In this document: one piece after another, positions 8,072-16,990 of the stretch | How positions within the stretch are numbered: the first letter of the stretch is position 1 | How the letters are laid out: the number at the start of each line of letters is the position of its first letter | From: WHSV01 sp050694055 | Lineage (GTDB): Bacteria > Actinomycetota > CADDZG01 > WHSQ01 | Direction: 5' to 3' | Assembly: GCA_050694055.1 (NCBI GenBank) | Contig: JBOGWX010000156.1 | Span: 1-30,048 of the forward strand | Length of the DNA: 30,048 nt | Notes under the pieces: model-generated | Databases searched by the model: none | What the model saw: the letters and a program-made list of their open reading frames with translations, nothing else | Told to the model about the DNA's origin: nothing | Program-made: the position numbers and the translations under genes

Positions 8072-9813
8072 CTGCGAGTGTCGGTTGCGGGCCTGCTCCT
8101 CCACGGGAGCCACGACGCGTCGAGATTCGATCCCGCAACCGTGGCGAGCCCGAGGAGGAGCGTGACCGTCAAGGTGTAGGTCGGCTCGACGTAGAGGCTG
8201 AGGATCACCGCGTGAGCGGCGGCGGCAACGATGGACGCGGTGATGAGCGTCGCGAACAGCCGCTCTCTCCCGGTGCGCAGGCGCGCCGCAGCGCGTGCGG
8301 AGAACGCCGCCAGAAGGTAGACCGCCGCGATCAGGACCACACCCACCACACCCGCTCGGAACAGGTAGTTCAGGTAGGTGGAGTGGGTTCCCGCCCGCGG
8401 AACGTACTCCCCACCCGCCGCGCCTTCTCGGACTCCTCCCGTCTCGAGGCGCGGGCGCTCCGTCCCGTATCCGGTGACGAGGTGGTAGTCCTTCAGGGCA
8501 TCCAGAGTGTCGCCGTAGAGGTTCTGGCGGGTTGCGACGCTCGCCCCTCCGCCGGCCCGGCCGGTCACCGGATCGACTCCGTATTTCACGAAGAAGGTCC
8601 CTGCGAGAACCACCGCGGCTGCGAGGAACCACGCAACGAGCTCGATCTTCCGCCGCTTCTCGAGCACGCCGACGACCAGCAGGTACAGGATCCCGATGAG
8701 GATCGCGACCCAGGACCCGCGCGCGAGCGAGAACGCGGACCCGAACAGGCACGAGACCGCTCCGAGATAGCCCAGCACCTTTCTCCGCCCCTCGTAGGAC
8801 CATGCGAGCCACAGCATCATCGGAAACAGCGCGGCGCACACCCCCGCGTAGGTGAGCGCGTTGCGCGGGAAGCTGCGAAGCCGGGGCACGGTGTTGGCCG
8901 GCGCCAGCCCGATGTTGTCGTACAACAGGCGGATGTCGAGCCCCGCGAGTTCACCCGCATAGGACCGAGCGCTGCCCCCGAAGCGGACCACCAGCGAGTT
9001 CTCGAAGGCCTGGAACCTCGGGCGGAAGACCTCGTAGGGGGGCAGGCCGTCCGTGTTTCGACCGAGCTCCTCGAGCGCGCGGCGCAGCTCGTCCGATCCG
9101 GCCTCGACCGAGCGGGCGTACTTGATCATGCCCACGCTGTTGGGAAAGGAGTCGAGACCGTAGGCCGCCTCGACCGTGCGACGAGCGGTCGAGTCCTGGA
9201 GCGACTCGACCGGGACGCCGATCCACTGCAGGAACACCGCGGCGGAGAGGATGGTGACGAACAACGCGAGCGAAGCGACGACGCGCGCCCGGTTATCGAC
9301 GTCCGCGAAGAGATCGACGACTGCTACCAGCGTGCCGCTGGCGACGAACTGGATGCCGGCGAGCAGCAGGAAGTGCTTGAAGTCCTCGAATCCGCTCAGC
9401 GCAATCGGGACGACCCCGAATCCGGTCCACACCAGCAGCCCCACCGGCAGCCAGATCCAGCGACCGCCGCGCGGCATGCGGCGGTCGCGCCACAGGCTCC
9501 ACATCCATCGGAGCACCACGGTCGTCCAGGCCGCGAGGATGAGCAGCGGAAGCATGTCCACCAGCCAGCCCAACACCCCGGCGTACAGCGGGGCGACGAA
9601 CGCGTACGGCAGCGGGAGCACCAACGTCAGCGCGACCGCGGCGACGACAAAGGCCCACAGCGCGATGACGCTCGGATAGATCCCGGCGATCGCCCAGGCC
9701 GCCACTCCGACCGTAAGAGCACCGAAGACGACCACCCACAACAGACGCGTCTTGGGCCCTCGAGTCTCGGCGGGCAATCTGTCGAGGCGGCCGAGAACCG
9801 CCGAATCTGCCAC
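8068..9813 (-). CDS. O-antigen ligase/polymerase-like membrane protein
   Basis: A 581-residue membrane protein of the Wzy_C/O-antigen ligase superfamily. Hydrophobic segments flank a long hydrophilic loop (about residues 200-300) that contains AYGLDSFPNSVGMIKYARS. After it come ALTYAGVCAALFPMM, then LFGSAFSLARGSWVAILIG, and the late loop with THSTYLNYLFRAGVVG, which matches the conserved His-bearing signature of this superfamily (typically H-N-x-x-L-x-x-x-x-E-x-G). Members polymerise or ligate undecaprenyl-linked glycans on the outer face of the membrane. The start is GTG at 9813, only seven bases after the TAA of the upstream membrane protein; no strong Shine-Dalgarno motif is visible, so coupling is likely. 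The stop overlaps the flippase ATG. In an organism without LPS the product would be an exopolysaccharide or wall glycan. Confidence 0.85.
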   Translation of the reverse strand: MADSAVLGRLDRLPAETRGPKTRLLWVVVFGALTVGVAAWAIAGIYPSVIALWAFVVAAVALTLVLPLPYAFVAPLYAGVLGWLVDMLPLLILAAWTTVVLRWMWSLWRDRRMPRGGRWIWLPVGLLVWTGFGVVPIALSGFEDFKHFLLLAGIQFVASGTLVAVVDLFADVDNRARVVASLALFVTILSAAVFLQWIGVPVESLQDSTARRTVEAAYGLDSFPNSVGMIKYARSVEAGSDELRRALEELGRNTDGLPPYEVFRPRFQAFENSLVVRFGGSARSYAGELAGLDIRLLYDNIGLAPANTVPRLRSFPRNALTYAGVCAALFPMMLWLAWSYEGRRKVLGYLGAVSCLFGSAFSLARGSWVAILIGILYLLVVGVLEKRRKIELVAWFLAAAVVLAGTFFVKYGVDPVTGRAGGGASVATRQNLYGDTLDALKDYHLVTGYGTERPRLETGGVREGAAGGEYVPRAGTHSTYLNYLFRAGVVGVVLIAAVYLLAAFSARAAARLRTGRERLFATLITASIVAAAAHAVILSLYVEPTYTLTVTLLLGLATVAGSNLDASWLPWRSRPATDTRR

Positions 9814-9820
9814 GGAGTAC

Positions 9821-11881
9821 TTAGTGAGTCACCGCAGGTGTCCGACGCGCGCGCAAGAACAACACGGCGGCGAGCGCGATGGATACGACCACGGTGACGT
9901 AGGACAGCACGGTGCCGAGCGGCACTCTCGTCACGGCCAGCAAGATCATGCCCACGAGCGACAGCATCAAGATGCTGAGCGCCGGCACCATGCCCAGCCC
10001 CTCCGCGACGGGCTCGCCGTCGGCTAGGAAGAACCGAAACGCCAGGACGCCCGGCACCAGGAGCAGCAGAAAGCCGAAGATCACCTGCAACAGGTGCAGC
10101 GGCGACGAGTCGCCCCCGGTCGGTTCCGCCGCGGGAAGCTCTCCGCCGAGAACCACCGACACCTCGCCGTCCGCGACCGCCCAGACCTCACCGTCGCTTA
10201 CCAGGTTCGGGGCGCCCTCGACGGTCCCGGAAGCCACCTCGGCGTTGAACCCGCTCGAGTTGAACGCATTGGCAACGACCACGATGGGCGCGCCCTCGGC
10301 GTTCTCCTGGATGTCGCACAGGGTCTCCCGGGACAGCGCGGTGTAGATGTCTCCCGACAGCGCGTCCTCGGCCTCCTCGGGGTCGCACGAGCCCTGCTCG
10401 ATCGCCCCTCCCTCGGGGTCGGTCGCAGCCTCCTGCAACAGGTTCTCGAGCGAGCCGAGATACATGTAGCCCTGATCGACCATCCCGTCGGGCAGCCCGT
10501 AGCGGGAGGTGTTACCGGACAGCTTGGTGTAGCCCCAGATCTGCTGGTTTCGGTCTTCCTGGTCGATCGCAAAGATCACGGGGGTGTCCTCGTCGACGGC
10601 GGCAAGACGAGCCTCGAGCGCCTCGAGATCGGTGCGCGTCTGGGCGTTGATCCAGCCGCCTTGGGCGTTGTTCCAGCCCGTGAGCTCGAAGCCGGTGGTG
10701 AAGTTCGTGGCGACGACGAAGGCCAGGACGACGAGCCCGGCGATGGCCGCGATCATCGACTTCGACATCAGGAAACGAAGGAGGAAGTAGGCGCCGAGGC
10801 CCACCAGCAGCACCCAGGCCAGCGTGGTGTTGAAGAAGCGGTAGTAGGGATAGGTCAGGCCCCCGATGAACCCGAACAGGCCGGCCAGGGGCGCCGGCCA
10901 CAGAATCGAGACGCGCGCGAGATCCTCGTCGACCCAGCGTCGCCCCGCGGCGAGGATGCCCACCACACCGATTAGCAGCAGCGGCCCGTTCACCAACGGC
11001 CGCATCGCATTGACCCACAGCCCCATCCGGTTCAAGAAGAAGTCGCTGTCGTAGGGGGGCGCAAGGGCCGCATCCGCCAGCGGGGAGGGCTCTCCCCAGA
11101 TGCCGACCGTCCAGATGGCGTAGGTCGCAACCGCCGCGACCAGGGCCGACAACAGCATCGGCAGGTCCTCGCGCACCACTGCACGGAAGTCGAACCTACG
11201 GAACAACAGCTTCGCGACCGACATCAGGCCGAGCGAGAAGCCGAAGAACACGAGCGTCGTCGGGTGGGTGAGACCGGCAGCCAGCAAGAAGCCGCCGAAC
11301 GCCACGCGCGCGGACCACGAGGTGCGCGCCCCAGTCAGAAAGCTCAGCGACGCGGCCAAGAAGAAGAGACACAGGACGTTGTCCAGATAGCCGACGAACG
11401 GCGGAGTCAAGAAGAGGCTCGCCGAGAAGAACGCAACCGCGTGCCACAACAGCGGATCTCGGCGATGGCGGTAGGCGAAGCTCGCCAGCAGGAGCGCGGT
11501 GAGCACGGGCAGAAACACCATCAGGATTACGGTTATGTGCAGGTCGGAGACCCCGGGAACGTTGCGCAACAGCCCACCCGTCACCGGGGCGGTCACTCGA
11601 TAACCGGAGCTGAAGTAGTCGTAAGGGCCCTTCGTATCCAGCAACGTCTCGGGGGTTTCGGTGGTCATGAGCTCGGCCCGCCAGGTGTAGTAGGCGGGAT
11701 CCTTGGTCGGCGCGACCCGTTCGGGGTTGGTGATGAAGGTGCCGCCGAAGAGGCCGAGAAGGATCAACGCGGTTGCGATGAACGCGGCGGGTGAGCCCAG
11801 CTTCCTGTGGAGCGGCGTGTCGGCTCCGGGTACCTCGTCCCGCGGCGCGGGGGCGCGCTTAACTTCTGTGGTTGAGCTCAT
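9821..11881 (-). CDS. GT-C-like multi-pass membrane protein
   Basis: A protein of about 686 residues with an N-terminal cytoplasmic tail, around ten hydrophobic segments, a large extracytoplasmic domain (about residues 405-585) and three final membrane segments. The first external loop carries TKDPAYYTWRAELM at about residue 60, an Asp-centred motif like those of GT-C glycosyltransferases that use polyprenyl-linked sugars. The external domain is acidic and includes DTPVIFAIDQEDRNQQIWGY. I do not recognise a named family, so glycosyltransferase is an inference from topology, the Asp motif and the neighbours. Start choice is uncertain: ATG at 11881, ATG at 11893 (just after AAAGGTAGG) and GTG at 11917 are all in frame. 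It lies 70 bases after an AP-superfamily gene and seven bases before the ligase-like gene, so it is probably in the same transcript. Confidence 0.7.
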   Translation of the reverse strand: MSSTTEVKRAPAPRDEVPGADTPLHRKLGSPAAFIATALILLGLFGGTFITNPERVAPTKDPAYYTWRAELMTTETPETLLDTKGPYDYFSSGYRVTAPVTGGLLRNVPGVSDLHITVILMVFLPVLTALLLASFAYRHRRDPLLWHAVAFFSASLFLTPPFVGYLDNVLCLFFLAASLSFLTGARTSWSARVAFGGFLLAAGLTHPTTLVFFGFSLGLMSVAKLLFRRFDFRAVVREDLPMLLSALVAAVATYAIWTVGIWGEPSPLADAALAPPYDSDFFLNRMGLWVNAMRPLVNGPLLLIGVVGILAAGRRWVDEDLARVSILWPAPLAGLFGFIGGLTYPYYRFFNTTLAWVLLVGLGAYFLLRFLMSKSMIAAIAGLVVLAFVVATNFTTGFELTGWNNAQGGWINAQTRTDLEALEARLAAVDEDTPVIFAIDQEDRNQQIWGYTKLSGNTSRYGLPDGMVDQGYMYLGSLENLLQEAATDPEGGAIEQGSCDPEEAEDALSGDIYTALSRETLCDIQENAEGAPIVVVANAFNSSGFNAEVASGTVEGAPNLVSDGEVWAVADGEVSVVLGGELPAAEPTGGDSSPLHLLQVIFGFLLLLVPGVLAFRFFLADGEPVAEGLGMVPALSILMLSLVGMILLAVTRVPLGTVLSYVTVVVSIALAAVLFLRARRTPAVTH

Positions 11882-11951
11882 GGGTGCGGGCATCCTACCT
11901 TTCCCGCCCGAGGTCACTCTCCAAGTCCTTCACCGCCCGCGCCGGACGAGC

Positions 11952-13592
11952 TCAGCAGTCGAAATCGGGCAGCATGGCGGCGGGAATCGCCATCTCGAAC
12001 AGCCGGTCTCCGGCCTCGAACTCCCCGGCCCCCCCAACCGCCGCGCCGACGCCGGCATTGTTGTCCTCGAGCGTGTATCCGCCCAGGAAGCGGGCGATCT
12101 CCTCCACCGTGACGCCCTCTGACTCCATGGCGTCGTCCACCAGGAAGACCTCGGTCGGCCACACCGCGCGGACCACGTCACCGAACTCGCTGCGGATGTC
12201 GTTCTCGACCTTGCGCGGGTTGATCCCGTATCCGTCGATATCCGACGCGTCCGGCTGTTGCCCGTGGTCGGCGGTCAGCGCCACGACCCATTCGCCCTCA
12301 CCCACGATCCGATCGAGCTCCTCGAAGATCCTGCCCAGTTCCTCATCGGTGCGCATCAGCACGTCGTTCACGTACTCCGAGTCCATGTTGTAGTAGTGAC
12401 CCACGCGGTCGATCTGCTTGAAGTTCGTGAACAGCAAGTCGGTGATGCCGTCGCGCCCGTAGCCCTCGGCCTCGATCATGGCGAGCATGGCGTCGGCGTG
12501 GTGGCCCACGAACGCAGGCGTCTCCTCGGTGCGGGCGGGGTCGTCGAGCGGCACGTCGTCGCGCCAGGTGTCGTCGGCCTCACCGTCGGCGGCATCGAGC
12601 TCTGCGATGTGGTCGCCGAGCCCCTCCGTTGCCGGAACCGAGGAGGGCAGGGTGTAGTGATCCTCGTTGCTGATCCACTCGTTGGTGTCCGGGTCGAGCC
12701 AGAAGGCATCGTCTCGGTCACCGCCGGGCCGCTCGGCGCCCTGGCCGATCATGCCGAGGTGCCAGGGCTCGTAACCGAACATGCCGATCTCGGCTTCGTT
12801 GTCGTTCTGCTCGTCCCAGCTCTCGGCGAGCGCCTTCACCTGCAGGAAGCGCGACGACTCACCGTTGAGGAAGGCGTCGACCACCTCGCCTTCTTCGTCG
12901 CGCACCGGCACGCCCGTGATCCCGTGGGCGTCGGGAAAGACCCCGGTGCCGATGGTGGAATGAACCGCCGGCGTGACCGACGGATTCGAGCCGACCGTCG
13001 CCTCGGTGAAGTTGACGCCGTCGCTCATCATCTGCTCGAGGTTGGGCCACGAGTCCTCCCACAGGTCGAGCGTGTTCCAGCCGCCGCCGTCCCACACGAT
13101 CGTCAGGATCAGTCTTGGGGCTTTTCGCGCGACCGACTCCGCTTCCGAGCCGATGACTTCCGGCAACGCGTAGCCCTCGCTCTCGCCCAGGCGACCCTTG
13201 AGCAGGCCCGCGATCGTCGGCGCGATGTCCGCCGTCGTGACGGGTCGATCGACGGTCACGCCGCCGTCGATGACGCCGGGGCCATAGAAGACGAGCGGGA
13301 CATCCTGAAGATAGGGCCAGGGGCCCGAGTGGCTCCAGCCGCCCGCACCCGAGGCCATGTAGGCCGGCGTCTGCGGCAGCAGCGCGATCTGGCCCGAGCG
13401 GGGCTCGAAGTAACCGCGCTGCGTACGCAGCAACTGCTCCGGGCCGAGCGAGCAGGCCTGCTCCTGGAAGGAAGGAACCGGTGCGCGTGGCTCCCGGGTC
13501 GCTGCGGCGAAACCGAACACCACGATGAGAAACAGCACGAGGGCGATCAGCACGGTCGTCAACGCGCGTTTGTCGGTGGTGAGTCCCTTCAC
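11952..13592 (-). CDS. Membrane-anchored AP-superfamily phosphatase/phosphodiesterase, permuted (paralog 1)
   Basis: A 546-residue protein with a signal anchor at about residues 11-31. It has all seven metal and nucleophile positions expected for the nucleotide pyrophosphatase/PafA branch of the alkaline phosphatase superfamily: D168 in VWDGGGWN, T207 in SVTPAVHSTIGTG, D395 and H399 in IDRVGHYYN, D442 and H443 in LTADHGQQP, and H88 in GWSHSGPW. The odd point is order. In known members the block containing RSG, the His motif, VPLVFYGPG and DIAPT is C-terminal; here it is at residues 65-130, before the first Asp. The only two cysteines are C47 and the last residue C546. GTG at 13592 overlaps the TGA of the MFS gene (GTGA). 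The enzyme should act outside the membrane on phosphoesters; the substrate is unknown. Confidence 0.85.
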   Translation of the reverse strand: MKGLTTDKRALTTVLIALVLFLIVVFGFAAATREPRAPVPSFQEQACSLGPEQLLRTQRGYFEPRSGQIALLPQTPAYMASGAGGWSHSGPWPYLQDVPLVFYGPGVIDGGVTVDRPVTTADIAPTIAGLLKGRLGESEGYALPEVIGSEAESVARKAPRLILTIVWDGGGWNTLDLWEDSWPNLEQMMSDGVNFTEATVGSNPSVTPAVHSTIGTGVFPDAHGITGVPVRDEEGEVVDAFLNGESSRFLQVKALAESWDEQNDNEAEIGMFGYEPWHLGMIGQGAERPGGDRDDAFWLDPDTNEWISNEDHYTLPSSVPATEGLGDHIAELDAADGEADDTWRDDVPLDDPARTEETPAFVGHHADAMLAMIEAEGYGRDGITDLLFTNFKQIDRVGHYYNMDSEYVNDVLMRTDEELGRIFEELDRIVGEGEWVVALTADHGQQPDASDIDGYGINPRKVENDIRSEFGDVVRAVWPTEVFLVDDAMESEGVTVEEIARFLGGYTLEDNNAGVGAAVGGAGEFEAGDRLFEMAIPAAMLPDFDC

Positions 13593-14878
13593 CTCGCGCC
13601 TTTGGCGGCCGAGACCTCCAGCAGCCCCGCGCTCCGATACCACGCTGCGATCCCCGCGATCCCGGCCAGGAAAACCACTCCCATGGCGGCGATGAGGAGG
13701 CCCTGGACGTCGGGCGAGTAGAACAACTTGAGCGCGGCCGCTGCGATCACCCAGGCCAGGTTGTAGGCGATGTCGTAGAGCGAGAAGGCCCGTCCGCGAA
13801 AGTCGTCTCCGAGGGCCTCCTGCACCATCGAGTCGAGTGTGATCTTGGCGAGGAAGAACCCGAAGCCGAGGAAGAAGGTCATGATCGCCAGGGCGATGTC
13901 GATCTCGACCGCCCCGAACAGCGTGATCGCGGTGCCGGCAACGACGGATGCGCCGAGCACGAGCGTTCCGGTGGTCCTGACCCTCTCGACGAGCCGGGGG
14001 GCGAGCACGAAGCCGAGCACCGCGCCGACCGCACCCGCGCCACCGGTGAGGACGAGAATCGTCAGCTCCGCGTCTCCCAACAGGTCGCGCGCCACGAATC
14101 CGATGGACACGATCGAAAAGCTCCATAGCAGACGCAACCAAAAGTAGGTCGTGATGGCCGCAGCGGCCTTGGGCGTGCGCGCCACCTCCCTGATGCCGTC
14201 CGCGATGTTGCGCACGACGCGCGCGGCCTCCCGGCCGAAGCTCAACTTCGAGCGCGCTTCACCGGCGTGTCGAATCAGCAGCCCGAACACGGCCCCCGCG
14301 CCGTAGACGAGAGCTCCGACGAGCGCAATCGGCTCGGGCGTTACCACTGCGGCCGCAACGAAAGCCACCCCGGCCCCCCCGAGTTGGAACAGCGCTCCGC
14401 CGAGTTGCGACACCGCGTTGGCGTCGACCAACGAGGCCGATCCCACCGTCGCCGGGATCGCGGCCGACTTGGTCGCCAGAACGATACGCGTCGAGCTGAG
14501 CGTCAGCAGGAAGGCCAGGAACAGGACCGCCTCGGGAAGCCGGTCGATGGTAACGAGCCCGATGATGAGAATGACGAGCGCCCGGAAGCCGTTGGCGACA
14601 AACAGCAGGCGTCGCCGGTCCCAACGGTCGATGACGACGCCCAGGAAGGGACTCAGGATGGTGTAGGGGACGAAGAGGTAGAGGGCGATCCGCAGAAGTT
14701 CCTGGGGATTTCGAGCCCCCTCGAGATCGAAGCCCTCCTGTTGTCCGAACACGATGAACTTGGCCAGCGCGGTCTGCACGATCCCGTCCCCGGCCTGGGC
14801 CAGGAACTGAGCACTCATGAGGTTGCGGAAGTCCGGCTTCTGGCGGATGAGGGCCAGCCCGCGCTTCACCGCATTCAT
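13589..14878 (-). CDS. MFS transporter
   Basis: A 429-residue major facilitator superfamily protein with about twelve membrane segments. Supporting segments are FLAQAGDGIVQTAL in helix 1, the loop after helix 2 with LGVVIDRWDRRRLL (the G-x-x-x-D-R-x-x-R-R signature), a central cytoplasmic stretch near residue 210-235, and the second-half DFRGRAFSLYDIAYN. The pattern resembles the LplT/enterobactin-exporter-like group, but sequence alone does not set the substrate. ATG at 14878 follows a good GGAGG site. It sits between two AP-superfamily genes: 49 bases after one, and overlapping the other by four bases. This suggests it imports or exports a product or substrate of those extracytoplasmic enzymes, which is inference only. 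Confidence 0.88.
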   Translation of the reverse strand: MNAVKRGLALIRQKPDFRNLMSAQFLAQAGDGIVQTALAKFIVFGQQEGFDLEGARNPQELLRIALYLFVPYTILSPFLGVVIDRWDRRRLLFVANGFRALVILIIGLVTIDRLPEAVLFLAFLLTLSSTRIVLATKSAAIPATVGSASLVDANAVSQLGGALFQLGGAGVAFVAAAVVTPEPIALVGALVYGAGAVFGLLIRHAGEARSKLSFGREAARVVRNIADGIREVARTPKAAAAITTYFWLRLLWSFSIVSIGFVARDLLGDAELTILVLTGGAGAVGAVLGFVLAPRLVERVRTTGTLVLGASVVAGTAITLFGAVEIDIALAIMTFFLGFGFFLAKITLDSMVQEALGDDFRGRAFSLYDIAYNLAWVIAAAALKLFYSPDVQGLLIAAMGVVFLAGIAGIAAWYRSAGLLEVSAAKGAR

Positions 14879-14927
14879 CTGAGGTCCTCCCGCGCCATGG
14901 TGACGACCCTATCCCCGGCGGATTCCG

Positions 14928-16682
14928 TCACGGTGTCTCCTCGGTCAGCCCGTCCCAGATGCGGCCCTCCGGGTACTCGCCTTCGCCGAACGATTCGATG
15001 TCGTCCGGCGACAGGCCCTGTAGGTACTCGAAGCTGAAGGCGCCAGCAAAGACGGTGTCGTCGAGCAGCGCCTCCGGAACCCGGTCGCGGCCGGGCGCGC
15101 CCTCCGGGAGGTTGTCGGCGACCGTGTAGGTGCCGAGCCATGAGGCGATGTCGCCGGCTTCGATGTCCTCGGATTCGACGACCTCCATGTCGAGGTAGAT
15201 GTCGACCGGCGTCGCCTTCTCGAGCACTCCCTCGCCGAACTCCGCAGCGATGTCGCGCTCGAGCTCCTTGTTGTTGATGCGCCATCCGCCGGTGAAGTCG
15301 GCGAGCGGTTGCTGACCGTGATCGGCCGACACGACGAAGATGTACTCGTCTTCGCCCACCTGCTTGTCGAGCGCCTCTTTCATCCGCTGCATCTGCCGGT
15401 CCGTCTCGCGCAGCACGTCGGCCTGTTCGGCCTCGTTCATGTTCCACGCGTGGCCCGCGTAGTCGGGCATCTTCAACTCGACCCAAAAGAGGTCGGTCAT
15501 GTCGTCGCCTCCGAGCTCCTCGTTGGCGATGACGTCGACGACCGCATCGCCGGTGAACTCCACGAAGGCGGGCGTGCCCGGACGCGTGAGCGGCTCACGT
15601 AGCTCCTCGAGCGTCTTGCCGAACCATCGCCCGTCGGCGATGCCGTCGCGCTCGTCGAGCTCGTCCTCGTAGGACTCGAGGGTCGCGAGATCCGTCTCGC
15701 TCAGATAGCTCGGCAGCTCGTAAAAGTCCTCGTTTACCCACCACTCGTTGACGGGCTCGTCCGTGCCGGGATCGATGGCCTCCCACAGCACCGCAATGTC
15801 CTTGTCCGCGCCGTCGCGTTGCGCGCCGTGACCGATCATCCCGAGGTGCCAGCCCTCGTAGCTCACGGTTCCGACGACGGGCTCGTTGCCGTTGGCCTCG
15901 TCCCACAGCTCGGAGACCGTCGGCACCTGAAGGTAGGTGGGGTCTGCGTTCTGCTGCCACGTGTCCGTGTTGGCGCCGTCCGGTCCCCGCATCTGGTTGC
16001 CGGGGATCCCGTGCTTGTTGGGGTAGACGCCGGTGCCCATGGTCGCGTGCAGCGCTCCGGTGATCGAGGGGGCCGAGCCGATGTTCGCGTTGGTGTAGGT
16101 CACGCCCGAGTCGCGCAGCGACTGAATGAAGGGCCACGACTCGGGATGCTGCTGCAGCACGTTCCAGCCTCCGCCGTCGATGATGACGGTGAAGATCAGC
16201 TTCGGTCGCGCCGTGACCCCCTCGACGACCTCGGCAAGTGGATCGGCGTCGGCCTCGAAGCCGTCCATGCCGAGGATCTCGGCGTAGGTGGGAGCGAGCG
16301 CCGCGATGTCGGTCAGGTCGTCGTTGGTGGCGCCGGGCTCGATATCCGCTCCACCGGCAATGATCGGGACGCGCGTCAGGTAGTCCCACGGATTCGGGTG
16401 CGAGGTCGACAACGTCGGGGTATCGGTGCCCAGCGTCGTCAGGTCCCACTCGCCCAAGAGGTAGTTGTGGGGCTCGGGCACGAGCATGATCTCTCCCGAG
16501 CGGCCGGGGACGTGGCCCCGGAACAGGTGCTCCATGATCGGCGTGCCGATGCTGGTGGCCATCTCGTCCTCGCTCGGCGTGCCGCCGTCATCGCCGTCAC
16601 CGAGGCCGGCGCCCAGCGTGTAAGCGGCGACCACGGCCACCACCAGCGCCACACCCACGATCACCAAGACGCGTCTGGTCAA
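14928..16682 (-). CDS. Membrane-anchored AP-superfamily phosphatase/phosphodiesterase, permuted (paralog 2)
   Basis: A 584-residue paralog of the protein encoded at 11952-13592, with a signal anchor at residues 5-25 and an acidic linker. All catalytic positions are present: H95 in STSHPNPW, D169 in VIIDGGGWN, T208 in SITGALHATMGTG, D407 and H411 in PDYAGHAWN, and D454 and H455 in VSADHGQQP. As in paralog 1, the block from GRSGEIMLVPEP through VPIIAGG lies before the first catalytic Asp, opposite to the usual superfamily order. A family-specific insert with GWHLGMIGHGAQ and WWVNEDFYELPSY is shared with paralog 1. Unlike the other two it has no cysteines at its ends and carries an extra acidic C-terminal tail of about 30 residues. 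The start is TTG at 16682, chosen for the AAGGAAG site six bases upstream. Confidence 0.85.
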   Translation of the reverse strand: MTRRVLVIVGVALVVAVVAAYTLGAGLGDGDDGGTPSEDEMATSIGTPIMEHLFRGHVPGRSGEIMLVPEPHNYLLGEWDLTTLGTDTPTLSTSHPNPWDYLTRVPIIAGGADIEPGATNDDLTDIAALAPTYAEILGMDGFEADADPLAEVVEGVTARPKLIFTVIIDGGGWNVLQQHPESWPFIQSLRDSGVTYTNANIGSAPSITGALHATMGTGVYPNKHGIPGNQMRGPDGANTDTWQQNADPTYLQVPTVSELWDEANGNEPVVGTVSYEGWHLGMIGHGAQRDGADKDIAVLWEAIDPGTDEPVNEWWVNEDFYELPSYLSETDLATLESYEDELDERDGIADGRWFGKTLEELREPLTRPGTPAFVEFTGDAVVDVIANEELGGDDMTDLFWVELKMPDYAGHAWNMNEAEQADVLRETDRQMQRMKEALDKQVGEDEYIFVVSADHGQQPLADFTGGWRINNKELERDIAAEFGEGVLEKATPVDIYLDMEVVESEDIEAGDIASWLGTYTVADNLPEGAPGRDRVPEALLDDTVFAGAFSFEYLQGLSPDDIESFGEGEYPEGRIWDGLTEETP

Positions 16683-16990
16683 GAATCTTCCTTCCGTAGC
16701 TTCGCTGTTCGGCCGTGCCGAGCCGCCGCTCGGTCGCTCGCGACGCCGTCACGCCGGCCCTACGGGTGGTCGTCGTGCACAGGGGGGCCGGCTCGAAACG
16801 GAGATTAGTACAGCTCAAAGAACAAGGATTTCCGTGGCGCTGGGGGAGCCAACCTGTGCGAAAGCCGGTTCTTTCGACGGATACCGACGTTCAGCGTCGG
16901 TATCGGTCGAAACTATGGCCTTGTTAGTGGAGCGGATCGGGAAGCGAACCGACGATCGTCTGCCTGCTGCCGTGCAACGTTGCCTGCCAC
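16683..16990. other. 308-base gap rich in palindromes
   Basis: No gene is seen here. The gap separates the TIGR03943 gene from the AP gene at 14928-16682, both on the minus strand. It contains a long inverted repeat (16872-16912) and two perfect 10-base palindromes, GACGATCGTC at 16951-16960 and GCAACGTTGC at 16974-16983, the latter just after the TIGR03943 stop. About 190 bases remain between the inverted repeat and the AP start. A promoter for the AP gene could lie there, but no clear -35/-10 pair was found. Confidence 0.6.
16872..16912. repeat. 18-base inverted repeat with 5-base loop
   Basis: Left arm TTTCGACGGATACCGACG (16872-16889) and right arm CGTCGGTATCGGTCGAAA (16895-16912) pair over 18 bases with one mismatch around the loop TTCAG. 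There is no T-run on either side, so a canonical intrinsic terminator is unlikely; an operator, an RNA processing or stabilising hairpin, or a mobile palindromic repeat are alternatives. Confidence 0.85.

Noticed and set aside
8072..8839. N-terminal extension of the flippase reading frame
   Set aside because: It covers the ligase gene in another frame and is Arg-rich without motifs; the ATGA junction at 8071 fixes the true start.
13593..14141. N-terminal extension of AP paralog 1
   Set aside because: It overlies the MFS gene in another frame; the GTGA junction at 13592 and the signal anchor right after it mark the start.
16872..16912. Intrinsic terminator
   Set aside because: The hairpin is strong, but neither strand has a following T-run.
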